Shown: positions 24,177-32,544 of the stretch, piece after piece | Numbering within the stretch: the stretch's first letter is position 1 | How the letters are laid out: every line of letters begins with the position of its first letter | Source: Pseudomonas lini | GTDB lineage: Bacteria > Pseudomonadota > Gammaproteobacteria > Pseudomonadales > Pseudomonadaceae | Direction: 5' to 3' | Assembly (NCBI RefSeq): GCF_964063345.1 | Contig: NZ_OZ061318.1 | Location: forward strand, 6,200,001-6,264,000 | Length of the DNA stretch: 64,000 nt | Notes under the pieces: generated by a model | What the model was told of the DNA's origin: nothing | The model's database searches: none | What the model saw: only the letters and a program-made list of their open reading frames with translations | Program-made: the position numbers and the translations under genes

Positions 24177-26047
24177 TGCGCGCAGCCCTCGCCCAAGGTG
24201 AGCGCCGGGCCGATGTAGGTGGACAGTCGCTGCAACGCTTGCTCCATTCGCGCGGCATCGATTTCATGCAGGTCCACCGACTCGCCGATCCGGCTGAGCA
24301 TGGGGATGGAGAGTTGCCCGCCCAAGTGCTGGCGGAATTCCTCCAGCCCGAGCAACACCTGTGAGCGTCCCTGTGCATCTTTCAAGGTCAGTTCCGGTGG
24401 GCACAAGCTAAAGCCGAGCTTGAGCAGCAGAGACAGAACACGTTCGGTGTCGGCATCGCTCAACAGTCCGAGGGCATTGGCATAGAGTCCATCCAGGGCC
24501 ATGCCCACGGCCACTGCTTCGCCATGGCGCAACCGGTGCCGGCTGAGATTTTCCAGTTTGTGCGCGGCCCAGTGCCCGTAATCCAGTGGCCGTCCGTTAC
24601 CGCGTTCGAAGGGGTCGCCAGCACCGGTGATGTGCGCCAGGTGCAGTTCGGCGCAACGGCGGATGGCATAGCGGCTGGCCGGGTGATCAAAGTGGGCGAG
24701 GGCGTCGGCCTGTTGTTCCATCCACTCGAAAAACGCCTGGTCCTTGATCAGCGCCACCTTGACCGCCTCGGCCAGCCCGGCGATCTGGTCGCGTCGGGTC
24801 AGGCTGGTCAGCAGCTGGAAGTCGTTGATCACCGCAGTGGCGGGGTAGAAGGCCCCCAGCAAGTTTTTCTGGCCGAACGCATTGATGCCGTTTTTCACAC
24901 CGATGCCGGCATCGTTCTGGGCCAGTACCGTGCTCGGAATACGGATCAGGCGAATGCCGCGATGGAAGGTGGCGCAGGCGTAGCCCACCGCATCCAGCAC
25001 CGCGCCCCCCCCCAGGGCCAGGACATAGCAATGCCGGTCCAGTCCATGTTGCAGCATGTCGGTGTACAGCTGCTGCAACACCTGTGAATCCTTGCTCAGT
25101 TCGCCGGCCGGAACCGCAATCGGCGCGGCCTGCAAATGCAGATCCGCCGTATGGGCGGCAAAGTAGGCATCGATCTGTTCCAGCAGTTGTGGGGCGCTGC
25201 GCAACAGTTGTTCATCGGCGAACACCAGCACCGTCACCGGGCCTCTGTGCTGAGCGGTGAGCTGGCGGTGCAGACAAGGATTGGACGGCTCGAACAGGTG
25301 ATCGGTGAACACCACCGGGTAGTCGTAACTGACCTCGAATCGGCCATGCAGTGGTTGCTCCGCGCCGTGCCTGCGCAAGGTCTTGAACAGGCTGTACCCG
25401 GCGATAAACAGCCCAGGCAACCCCATGCTGGCGAGAAGGGTCACCAGCAACGCGTTCTGCTCGATGAGGAAGGTGCCGATGGCGCTGTAGGCCAGTGCCA
25501 GGCCGGCATTGGCCAGGGTGGTGACCAGTAGAAACGCGCGCAATGGATAACGTTGCATGCCGGCGGCCACCACCGAGGTTTCCGCCAATACCGGTACGCC
25601 ACGCAGGCAGATCAACGACAGCGTGCTCAGCCGATACGCCAGCTGTCCCGGTTGGCGTTGATGCAGGCCCAAGCGGCCGGACAGCAGACGAAAATAGCCG
25701 GCCCCTAGCGCATAACCCAGTCCCGCACCCAGGCACAGGCCAATGAAAATCACCAGGTAGCCGCCGAGACTGCCCAGCATGGCCACGGCCAGCAGCGCCA
25801 CCATGCTCGAAGGTACCGGCAGCACCACGTCCAGCGCCAGCAGGGCAATCAGTAGCAGCGCCAGATTGAGTTTCTGGGACGGTGTCGAGGGCAGGTACAG
25901 GTTGAGATGGGTCAGGAAGTCCTGAATCTGTTGTTCGAACAACAGGAAGCTGGCGATCACCAGGCCCGAGAAGCAAAGCAATGAAATCCAGAAATGTCCG
26001 GCAGGCCCTCTTTTCGAGAGCGCACGATACCCACGGCTGCGCTTCAT
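24173..26047 (-). CDS. eboD: EboD-like sugar phosphate cyclase fused to an N-terminal DedA/VTT membrane domain
   Basis: 624 residues. Residues about 20-230 hold five to six membrane segments with the DedA/TVP38 look (LDVVLPVPSSMVALLAVAML, ICLRGVPVLAETSVVAAGM). Residues about 240-620 are a 3-dehydroquinate-synthase-like cyclase: VLALGGGAVLDAVGYACATF, RIPSTVLAQNDAGIGVKNG, AGLAEAVKVALIKD and LRHGEAVAVGMALDG (metal Glu and His). Ebo cyclases are usually soluble, so the fusion would tether the enzyme to the membrane next to EboC. ATG 26047 follows AGAGGGA; the in-frame TTG at 26050 is rejected. First gene of the long operon. Confidence 0.8.
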   Translation of the reverse strand: MKRSRGYRALSKRGPAGHFWISLLCFSGLVIASFLLFEQQIQDFLTHLNLYLPSTPSQKLNLALLLIALLALDVVLPVPSSMVALLAVAMLGSLGGYLVIFIGLCLGAGLGYALGAGYFRLLSGRLGLHQRQPGQLAYRLSTLSLICLRGVPVLAETSVVAAGMQRYPLRAFLLVTTLANAGLALAYSAIGTFLIEQNALLVTLLASMGLPGLFIAGYSLFKTLRRHGAEQPLHGRFEVSYDYPVVFTDHLFEPSNPCLHRQLTAQHRGPVTVLVFADEQLLRSAPQLLEQIDAYFAAHTADLHLQAAPIAVPAGELSKDSQVLQQLYTDMLQHGLDRHCYVLALGGGAVLDAVGYACATFHRGIRLIRIPSTVLAQNDAGIGVKNGINAFGQKNLLGAFYPATAVINDFQLLTSLTRRDQIAGLAEAVKVALIKDQAFFEWMEQQADALAHFDHPASRYAIRRCAELHLAHITGAGDPFERGNGRPLDYGHWAAHKLENLSRHRLRHGEAVAVGMALDGLYANALGLLSDADTERVLSLLLKLGFSLCPPELTLKDAQGRSQVLLGLEEFRQHLGGQLSIPMLSRIGESVDLHEIDAARMEQALQRLSTYIGPALTLGEGCAQ

Positions 26048-26062
26048 CAAGCATCCCTCTTG
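26048..26062 (-). promoter_or_regulatory. Possible RsmA/CsrA-type hairpin over the eboD ribosome binding site
   Basis: On the minus strand CAAG-AGGGATG-CTTG forms a 4-bp stem with a GGGA-containing loop, ending at the eboD ATG. The loop contains the Shine-Dalgarno bases. Rsm proteins bind A(N)GGA in such loops in Pseudomonas secondary-metabolite genes. The stem is short, so this is tentative. Confidence 0.35.
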
Positions 26063-26410
26063 ATTTTTATGACTGATTCCGTGTCAGCGATTAAAAGCAG
26101 CGTCTGGTTTTTTTTAGGTCAATAGACTCGCTCGCCTCAGGGACTGGTTAGGTACGGTTGATTGCGCTTGTGAAGATAGTCTTGAACTTAGACGGTCGCG
26201 GTGTTTTTGCAAGCTTGCCTAATGGCAATTTGATCTTTTCAACGCCCCCGCCGTAAATGCGCTTTGGTCGCGTAGCGGCTACGGATTTCCCCAAGCGGGA
26301 CGCTAGGCGATGTTAAAAAATGTTATTTTAAAAAAGACTTCACATAATCCGTTCATTGAGGGATTATCTGCTCAACCTGTATGACAACCTGATAACAAGA
26401 CAAAAACAGG
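26063..26410. other. Divergent promoter region between the ebo operon and the threonate operon
   Basis: About 350 bases without a supported ORF. An AT-rich patch near 26312-26336 and TATGACAACCTGATAACAAG near 26380 face the GntR gene. Toward eboD, TTGACC followed by an A-rich stretch could be part of a promoter, but no convincing -10 was found. GC-rich inverted pieces occur around 26265-26285. Confidence 0.4.
26378..26386. promoter_or_regulatory. Candidate GntR (FadR-subfamily) operator
   Basis: TGTATGACA lies 25 bases before the GntR start, inside CCTGTATGACAACC. It fits the TGT-N3-ACA spacing seen for many FCD-type GntR regulators. Autoregulation is likely for this family. Only a single copy was seen. 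Confidence 0.35.
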
Positions 26411-27124
26411 ATGGCTACGATGTTCGACAAGGTCCCGACTCACGTGCTGAGTGACAGCGTCGCTCAGCAGCTGCTGGACAAGATTGAGAACGGTGTGTTC
26501 GCCACCGGCAGCAAACTGCCCAGTGAAGCCATGCTCTCGGAAGCCTTCGGTGTCAGTCGCACCGTGGTCCGTGAAGCCATTTCCCGCCTCAAGAACGAAG
26601 GCGTGCTGCAGCCTCAACAAGGGCGCGGCATCTTCGTCACCCCCAATGCCAACATCCGCCCGCTGCGCATCGATTACGCCGAGGCCAATCTGCCTGGCAG
26701 TGTCTTTCACCTGTTGGCGCTACGGCGTGCCATCGAGGCGGAAATCGCCAGCGAAGCGGCGCTCAATCGCAGCGAAGCCGATCTGGTGCAGATTGACGAG
26801 GCGCTGGCACACATCGATGAAGAGGTGGATGAGGGGCAGGATGGTGTTCGCGCCGATGTAGCTTTTCACCGCGCCATCGCTCAAGCCACAGGCAATCCCT
26901 ACTTTCTAAAGACCCTGGAATTCGTCAGTCAGTACCTGGAGGCCGCGACCCGCATCACTCGCACCAACGAGGCGGGCAGGGCGGATTTCTCCCGTCAGGT
27001 GCATGAAGAACATCAAGCGATCGTGGCGGCCATTCGGCTGCGCGATCCGCTCGCCGCCGGGCATGCCGCCCGTGCCCATATCTACAACGCGGCCCGCCGT
27101 CTACGCCTTGCTGGCGTGGAATAG
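26411..27124 (+). CDS. GntR-family (FadR/FCD subfamily) regulator of the threonate-type operon
   Basis: 237 residues. Winged HTH at the N-terminus (KLPSEAMLSEAFGVSRTVVREAISRL, then EGVLQPQQGRGIFV), followed by the all-helical FCD effector domain (LLALRRAIEAEIASEAAL, DVAFHRAIAQATGNPYF, HEEHQAIVAAI with metal-binding His). It should sense a sugar acid or a pathway intermediate and control the genes right after it. A start at 26420 (MFDKVP) is also possible, with AGGATGG as its ribosome site. Confidence 0.85.
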   Translation: MATMFDKVPTHVLSDSVAQQLLDKIENGVFATGSKLPSEAMLSEAFGVSRTVVREAISRLKNEGVLQPQQGRGIFVTPNANIRPLRIDYAEANLPGSVFHLLALRRAIEAEIASEAALNRSEADLVQIDEALAHIDEEVDEGQDGVRADVAFHRAIAQATGNPYFLKTLEFVSQYLEAATRITRTNEAGRADFSRQVHEEHQAIVAAIRLRDPLAAGHAARAHIYNAARRLRLAGVE

Positions 27125-27165
27125 GCCGCCGCTTTTCTCATGAACAGCCATCTCAGGAGTACCCC

Positions 27166-28071
27166 ATGAATAACAAGAATGTCGGTGTTGTCGGTCTGGG
27201 CGCGATGGGCCTGGGCATTGCCCGCTCACTGTTGCGCAGCGGCTTTAATGTGCATGCCTGCGATGTGCGTGCCGCGGTGGCAGAACAGTTTGCCGGCGAG
27301 GGCGGCGTGGCGTGTTCTTCGCCCGCGCAGATGGCCGAAGAATGCGACGTGATCATTACCGTGGTGGTGAACGCCGAGCAGACCGAAACCGTGTTGTTTG
27401 GCGAGGGTGGTGCCGTCGCTGCGTTGCGCCCGGGCAGCTTGGTGATCGGTTGCGCCACCGTGGCGCCGACCTACGCCGTGGACCTGGGGCAGCGCCTGAC
27501 CGAACAAGGCTTGCTGTACCTTGATGCCCCGATTTCCGGTGGCGCGGCCAAGGCGGCTGCCGGTGAAATGACCATGATGACGTCTGGCCCGGCCGATGCT
27601 TATGCCAAGGCCGAAGCAGTCCTTGCAGGCATGGCCGGCAAGGTCTATCGCCTGGGTGACACCCATGGCCTGGGCTCGAAGGTCAAGATCATCAACCAGC
27701 TGCTCGCCGGGGTGCACATCGCTGCGTCTGCCGAAGCCATGGCGCTGGGCCTGCGTGAAGGGGTCGACGCCGATGCGCTTTACGAAGTGATCACCCACAG
27801 CGCCGGTAATTCCTGGATGTTCGAAAACCGTGTGCCGCACATTCTCAAGGCCGATTACACGCCGTTGTCCGCTGTGGATATTTTCGTCAAGGACCTGGGC
27901 CTGGTGCTGGATACCGCGCGGGCCAGCAAATTCCCGCTGCCGCTGTCGGCCACCGCTCACCAGATGTTCATGCAGGCATCCAGTGCAGGTTTCGGTCGTG
28001 AAGACGATTCGGCGGTGATCAAGATTTTCCCCGGCATCGAGTTGCCGACTGCCAAGACTGAGCCGGTTTGA
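27166..28071 (+). CDS. ltnD: L-threonate dehydrogenase (3-hydroxyisobutyrate dehydrogenase family)
   Basis: 301 residues. The NAD loop is GVVGLGAMGLGIARSLL; the substrate motif is DAPISGGAAKAAAGEMTMM; the catalytic lysine lies in VKIINQLLAGVHIAASAEAM. Together with OtnK and OtnC homologs next to it, this fits LtnD, which oxidises L-threonate to 2-oxo-tetronate in the cytosol. D-glycerate-type substrates are an alternative for the family, but the neighbouring kinase and aldolase favour a four-carbon acid. Ten bases separate it from the next gene. Confidence 0.83.
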   Translation: MNNKNVGVVGLGAMGLGIARSLLRSGFNVHACDVRAAVAEQFAGEGGVACSSPAQMAEECDVIITVVVNAEQTETVLFGEGGAVAALRPGSLVIGCATVAPTYAVDLGQRLTEQGLLYLDAPISGGAAKAAAGEMTMMTSGPADAYAKAEAVLAGMAGKVYRLGDTHGLGSKVKIINQLLAGVHIAASAEAMALGLREGVDADALYEVITHSAGNSWMFENRVPHILKADYTPLSAVDIFVKDLGLVLDTARASKFPLPLSATAHQMFMQASSAGFGREDDSAVIKIFPGIELPTAKTEPV

Positions 28072-28081
28072 GGAACGCCCA

Positions 28082-29374
28082 ATGAACACAACCACTGTAC
28101 GCCCATTGCTGGGTTGCATCGCCGACGATTTCACCGGTGCCACGGACCTTGCCAACATGCTGGTGCGCGGCGGTATGCGCACCGTGCAAAGCATCGGCAT
28201 TCCAAGCAGCGAAGTGGCGGCGGGGCTTGATGCCGATGCGATTGTCATCGCCCTGAAGTCGCGCACGATTCCCGTCGCCGAAGCGGTCGAACAATCCCTC
28301 GCAGCGCTGGCCTGGCTGCGCGAGCAAGGCTGCGAGCAGATCTTTTTCAAGTACTGCTCGACATTCGATTCCACCGCGGCCGGCAACATCGGCCAGGTCA
28401 GCGAAGCGCTGCTGGCGGCGCTGGGCAGCGACTTCACCCTGGCATGTCCGGCGTTCCCCGAGAATGGCCGGACGATCTTTCGCGGCCATTTGTTTGTGCA
28501 GGATCAACTGCTCAGCGAGTCGGGCATGCAGCATCACCCCCTGACGCCGATGACCGACGCCAACCTGGTTCGGGTGCTGCAATCGCAGACTGCCCTGAAC
28601 GTCGGCTTGTTGCGCTACGACACCATTGCCCAAGGGGCCGAGCAGGTGCGTGAGCGAATCAAAGAGCTGCGGGCTCAAGGTGTCGGCATGGCGATTGCCG
28701 ATGCCTTGTCGGACCGCGATCTGTACACCCTCGGCACCGCCTGCGCCGACCTGCCATTGCTGACCGGCGGTTCTGGGCTGGCTCTGGGCTTGCCGGAAAA
28801 CTTCCGTCGCGCCGGCAAATTGCGTGACCTCGATGCCTCGAAACTCCCGGTAGTATCGGGCGGTGAAGTGGTGTTGGCCGGCAGCGCGTCGATCGCCACC
28901 AATGGGCAAGTGGCAGCCTGGCTCGAAGCCGGGCGGCCGGCGCTGCGGATTGATCCGTTGGCCCTGGCGGCCGGTGAACCGGTGGTTACCCAGGCCCTGG
29001 CCTTTGCCAAGAACAATGAACACACCGTATTGATCTACGCCACCAGCTCACCGGACGAAGTCAAGGCAGTGCAACAACAGTTGGGCGTCGAGCAGGCGGG
29101 GAGTCTGGTGGAAAACGCTTTTGGCGAAATTGCCGAGGGCCTGCGCCAGAGCGGTGTACGGCGCTTCGTGATTGCTGGCGGTGAAACCTCGGGCGCTGTG
29201 GTTCAGGCTTTGGGCGTGCAACTGTTGCAGATCGGCGCGCAGATTGATCCGGGTGTGCCGGCGACGGTCAGCAGCTCGGATGAGCCTTTGGCCCTGGCAC
29301 TCAAATCGGGCAACTTCGGTGGTCGGGATTTCTTCAGCAAAGCGCTGAAGCAATTGGCCGGAGGTGCTCAATGA
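28082..29374 (+). CDS. otnK: 3-oxo-tetronate 4-kinase (OtnK/DUF1537 family)
   Basis: 430 residues. N-terminal signature LLGCIADDFTGATDLANMLV with the catalytic Asp pair, then QIFFKYCSTFDSTAAGNIG. The C-terminal nucleotide-binding half carries LTGGSGLALGLP and FVIAGGETSGAVVQALG. Members phosphorylate 3-oxo-tetronate, the product of LtnD and OtnI. It overlaps otnC by 4 bases (ATGA). Confidence 0.87.
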   Translation: MNTTTVRPLLGCIADDFTGATDLANMLVRGGMRTVQSIGIPSSEVAAGLDADAIVIALKSRTIPVAEAVEQSLAALAWLREQGCEQIFFKYCSTFDSTAAGNIGQVSEALLAALGSDFTLACPAFPENGRTIFRGHLFVQDQLLSESGMQHHPLTPMTDANLVRVLQSQTALNVGLLRYDTIAQGAEQVRERIKELRAQGVGMAIADALSDRDLYTLGTACADLPLLTGGSGLALGLPENFRRAGKLRDLDASKLPVVSGGEVVLAGSASIATNGQVAAWLEAGRPALRIDPLALAAGEPVVTQALAFAKNNEHTVLIYATSSPDEVKAVQQQLGVEQAGSLVENAFGEIAEGLRQSGVRRFVIAGGETSGAVVQALGVQLLQIGAQIDPGVPATVSSSDEPLALALKSGNFGGRDFFSKALKQLAGGAQ

Positions 29375-30009
29375 GCAACGAAAATGCCCTGCGCGAAGAA
29401 ATCTGCCAGGTCGGCCGCAGCCTTTATGAGCGCGGTTATACCGTCGGCAGCGCCGGCAACATCAGCGCGCGGCTGGACGACGGTTGGTTGATCACACCGA
29501 CCGACGTCTGCCTCGGTCGCCTCGACCCGGCGACCATCGCCAAGGTCAATCTGGCCGGCGAATGGGTCTCCGGTGACAAGCCTTCAAAGACCCTGGCTTT
29601 GCATCGCCAGGTCTACGACCGCAACCCGAATGTCGGTGGCGTGGTGCATACCCATTCCACTCATCTGGTGGCGTTGACGCTCGCAGGTGTCTGGCAGCCG
29701 GACAACATCCTGCCGCCGCTGACGCCCTATCAGGTGATGAAAGTCGGGCCTATCCCGTTGATTGGTTACCAGCGGCCCGGTTCACCGAAGGTGGCCGAAC
29801 AGGTCGCGCATTTGGCCAACAGCGTTCGCGGCGTGATGCTCGAACGGCTGGGGCCGGTGATTTGGGAGAGTTCGGTCTCCAGGGCCAGCTACGCCCTGGA
29901 AGAACTCGAGGAAACCGCGCGGCTGTGGCTGATGAGCAATCCCAGGCCCGAGCCGCTCGATCAGGCAGCACTGGACGAGCTGCGAGTGACCTTCGGCGCG
30001 CACTGGTAG
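29371..30009 (+). CDS. otnC: 3-oxo-tetronate 4-phosphate decarboxylase (class II aldolase family)
   Basis: 212 residues. Class II aldolase/adducin fold: YTVGSAGNISARLDDGWLIT, TPTDVCLGRLDP, KTLALHRQVYD, and the zinc-binding GVVHTHSTHLVALTLAG. Should decarboxylate 3-oxo-tetronate 4-phosphate to dihydroxyacetone phosphate. This is the last catabolic step of the pathway and feeds glycolysis. Confidence 0.85.
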   Translation: MSNENALREEICQVGRSLYERGYTVGSAGNISARLDDGWLITPTDVCLGRLDPATIAKVNLAGEWVSGDKPSKTLALHRQVYDRNPNVGGVVHTHSTHLVALTLAGVWQPDNILPPLTPYQVMKVGPIPLIGYQRPGSPKVAEQVAHLANSVRGVMLERLGPVIWESSVSRASYALEELEETARLWLMSNPRPEPLDQAALDELRVTFGAHW

Positions 30010-30125
30010 CGCTCTAATTTTTTAACACGACAGATCGACAACGCAGGCCTTGTCAGGGAGACGCACAGCGACTCCTCACGACCCCGGCTTGCCTGAAAAA
30101 TACAATAACAAGAGGACATCCAGGC

Positions 30126-30197
30126 ATGACTCACCTTCACTGCGACATTTTCAGAAGAACCCTTTCGTTCACCCGATGTGGAGGGCTTCTGAAATGA
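30126..30197 (+). CDS. Possible 23-residue leader peptide coupled to the permease gene
   Basis: MTHLHCDIFRRTLSFTRCGG plus LLK, ending in a TGA that overlaps the permease ATG (ATGA at 30194-30197). AAGAGG precedes it by about ten bases. The 184-base gap before the permease otherwise has no gene. The overlap could be chance; the peptide has no recognisable family. Confidence 0.3.
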   Translation: MTHLHCDIFRRTLSFTRCGGLLK

Positions 30198-31654
30198 GCC
30201 CGTTAATCCTGATGGTTACCGCGGGGCTAGGGATCGCTCTGTTGTTGTTTCTGGTGCTCAAGTACAAGTTCCAGCCGTTCGTGGCCTTGATGCTGGTGAG
30301 CATTCTGGTGGCGCTGGTGGCTGGGGTGAAACCGGCCGATCTGGTCGCCACCATTGAAGGCGGCATGGGCAAGACCCTGGGCCATGTCGCGATCATCATT
30401 GCCTTGGGCGCGATGATCGGGCGGATTATCGAACTCTCCGGCGGTGCCGAGGCGCTGGCCAAGACGCTGATTGCCCGATTCGGCAACCGCCGCACGCCAC
30501 TGGCGCTGACGATTGCCGGGTTCATGGTGGGGGTGCCGGTGTTCTTTGAGGTCGGCGTGATCATCCTGATGCCGCTGGCCTATGGCGTCGCTCGCAGTGC
30601 GCGTAAGCCATTGTTGGTGTTCGCACTGCCGATGTGCGCGGCGTTGCTGACCGTACACGCCTTCCTGCCGCCACACCCGGGTGCGGTGGCTGCTGCCAGC
30701 CAGTTGGGTGCCGACCTTGGCCGCGTGCTGATGTTCGGTCTGCCGCTGACGGCGTTCCTTTGCTATGTCGGCTATCGCGTGGCCGGGCGCATGACCCGTC
30801 GGGTGTACCCGATGACTGATGATATTCGTGCCGAGGTCTACGGCCCGCATGTCACCAACGAGGACTTGGCCGCCTGGTCCAATGGCAACGGCAAGAGCAC
30901 TGAACGAGCGGCTGTGGCCGTGTCGCACATGGGCCTGGAAGAGGCCACCAGCAGCATCGTTTCCAAGTTGCCGCCGGCACCTGCGCCGGGTTTTGGTTTG
31001 ATCGTCAGCCTGATTGTGTTGCCGATTATTCTGATTCTGCTGGGAACGCTGTCCACCTCGTTGCTGCCTGCCGAATCGATCCTGCGCGGCATCATGACCG
31101 TGCTCGGCGCGCCGCTGGTGGCGCTGCTGATCGATACTTTGCTGTGTGCCTGGTTGCTGGGTTCGCGTCGGGGCTGGAGTCGTACTCAGGTGTCTGATGT
31201 GATCGGCTCGGCCTTGCCTGGTGTGGCCATGGTGATCCTGATTGCCGGGGCCGGCGGAGTGTTCGGCAAGGTGCTGGTGGATACCGGAATCGGCGCCGTG
31301 GTCTCCGATATGCTGCGCACCACCGGTCTGCCGGTACTCGCCCTGGGGTTTCTGCTGACCATGCTGTTGCGTGCGGTTCAGGGCTCGACCACGGTGGCGC
31401 TGGTGACCACCGCCGGCATCATCAGTCCGCTGATCGCTACCCTCAATCTCACGGCGAATCACATGGCACTGTTGTGCCTGGCGATGGGCGGTGGCGGGTT
31501 GGCCATGTCCCATATCAATGATGCCGGTTACTGGATCTTCACCAAACTGTCCGGGCTGAACGTGGCCGACGGCTTGCGCACCTGGACGGTGTTGACCACC
31601 TTGCTCGGCACGTTGGGTTTCGGTATTACCTTGTTGATCTGGCCGTTTGTCTAA
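30194..31654 (+). CDS. GntP-family sugar acid permease
   Basis: About 486 residues with 12 or more membrane segments. GntP features include KYKFQPFVALMLVSILVAL at the N-terminus, GHVAIIIALGAMIGRIIELSG, PVFFEVGVIILMPLAYGVAR, HAFLPPHPGAVAAA, and the C-terminal LLRAVQGSTTVALVTTAGII. This family transports gluconate and related sugar acids with protons. Within this operon it probably imports threonate or erythronate. ATG 30194 starts the first hydrophobic helix; an ATG at 30176 is also in frame. Confidence 0.85.
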   Translation: MSPLILMVTAGLGIALLLFLVLKYKFQPFVALMLVSILVALVAGVKPADLVATIEGGMGKTLGHVAIIIALGAMIGRIIELSGGAEALAKTLIARFGNRRTPLALTIAGFMVGVPVFFEVGVIILMPLAYGVARSARKPLLVFALPMCAALLTVHAFLPPHPGAVAAASQLGADLGRVLMFGLPLTAFLCYVGYRVAGRMTRRVYPMTDDIRAEVYGPHVTNEDLAAWSNGNGKSTERAAVAVSHMGLEEATSSIVSKLPPAPAPGFGLIVSLIVLPIILILLGTLSTSLLPAESILRGIMTVLGAPLVALLIDTLLCAWLLGSRRGWSRTQVSDVIGSALPGVAMVILIAGAGGVFGKVLVDTGIGAVVSDMLRTTGLPVLALGFLLTMLLRAVQGSTTVALVTTAGIISPLIATLNLTANHMALLCLAMGGGGLAMSHINDAGYWIFTKLSGLNVADGLRTWTVLTTLLGTLGFGITLLIWPFV

Positions 31655-31668
31655 CGCACTGTCGACTT

Positions 31669-31734
31669 GTAGGAGCCAGGCTTGCCGGCGAAGGCGTCCT
31701 TGAGATCGCCTTCGCCAGCAAGCCTGGCTCCTAC
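31669..31734. repeat. REP-type palindrome between permease and isomerase genes
   Basis: GTAGGAGCCAGGCTTGC (31669-31685) pairs with GCAAGCCTGGCTCCTAC (31718-31734), with a second inner stem GGCGAAGGCG / CGCCTTCGCC. It lies within an operon and may tune expression of the downstream gene or protect the upstream mRNA. Confidence 0.8.
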
Positions 31735-31757
31735 AAAAAACATATATAGGAGTTCCC

Positions 31758-32540
31758 ATGCCTCGTTTTGCCGCCAACCTCAGCATGCTCTATCCGGAAC
31801 ATGAGTTTCTGGACCGCTTCGCCGCCGCTGCCGCCGATGGCTTCGAAGCCGTGGAATACCTGTTTCCCTACGATTACAGCGCTCAGGAACTCAAACAGCG
31901 CTTGAGCGACAACGGCCTGGTGCAGGCACTGTTCAACGCACCGCCCGGCGATTGGGCGGCGGGCGAGCGGGGCACGGTGTCGTTGCCGGGGCGGGAGAGT
32001 GAATTTCGTAGCGGCTTCGATCGCGCGCTGGAATACGCCGCGGTGCTGGGCAACTCGCGCATCCATGTGATGGCCGGCTTGCTGCCGTCGGAAAGCGATC
32101 GCCCACGGCATCACGGCGTGTACCTGGATAACCTGGCTTACGCCACCGCGCAGGCCGCCAAGGCTGGCATCACGGTGTTGCTGGAGCCGATCAATACGCG
32201 GGACATGCCGGGCTTTTTCCTCAACCGTCAGGATCAGGCCCAGGCCATCTGCAAGGAAGTGGGCGCCACTAACCTGAAGGTTCAGTTCGACTGCTACCAC
32301 TGCCAGATCGTCGAAGGTGACCTGGCCACTAAACTGCGTCGGGACTTCGACGGCATCGGTCATATCCAGATCGCCGGCGTGCCGGATCGACATGAGCCGG
32401 ACCTGGGCGAAGTCAATTATCCCTATCTGTTCGAACTGATCGACCAGTTGGCTTATGACGGTTGGGTAGGGTGCGAATACCGGCCGCGTGGTAACACCTC
32501 GGCCGGCTTGCAGTGGCTGCGTGACTGGAAGGCGCGCTAA
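31758..32540 (+). CDS. otnI: 2-oxo-tetronate isomerase (hydroxypyruvate isomerase family)
   Basis: 260 residues. TIM barrel of the Hyi/OtnI type: [49 protein letters not shown] (metal Glu), [15 protein letters not shown] (Asp, His), [20 protein letters not shown] and [11 protein letters not shown]. It should convert 2-oxo-tetronate into 3-oxo-tetronate, the OtnK substrate. AGGAGTTCCC precedes the ATG. Converges on the DeoR gene with a gap of only 4 bases. Confidence 0.85.
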   Translation: MPRFAANLSMLYPEHEFLDRFAAAAADGFEAVEYLFPYDYSAQELKQRLSDNGLVQALFNAPPGDWAAGERGTVSLPGRESEFRSGFDRALEYAAVLGNSRIHVMAGLLPSESDRPRHHGVYLDNLAYATAQAAKAGITVLLEPINTRDMPGFFLNRQDQAQAICKEVGATNLKVQFDCYHCQIVEGDLATKLRRDFDGIGHIQIAGVPDRHEPDLGEVNYPYLFELIDQLAYDGWVGCEYRPRGNTSAGLQWLRDWKAR

Positions 32541-32544
32541 CGCC

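Noticed and set aside
30227..31786. 519-codon frame opposite the GntP permease
   Set aside because: His/Gln/Arg-rich product typical of antisense of a hydrophobic gene; the permease reading is clear.
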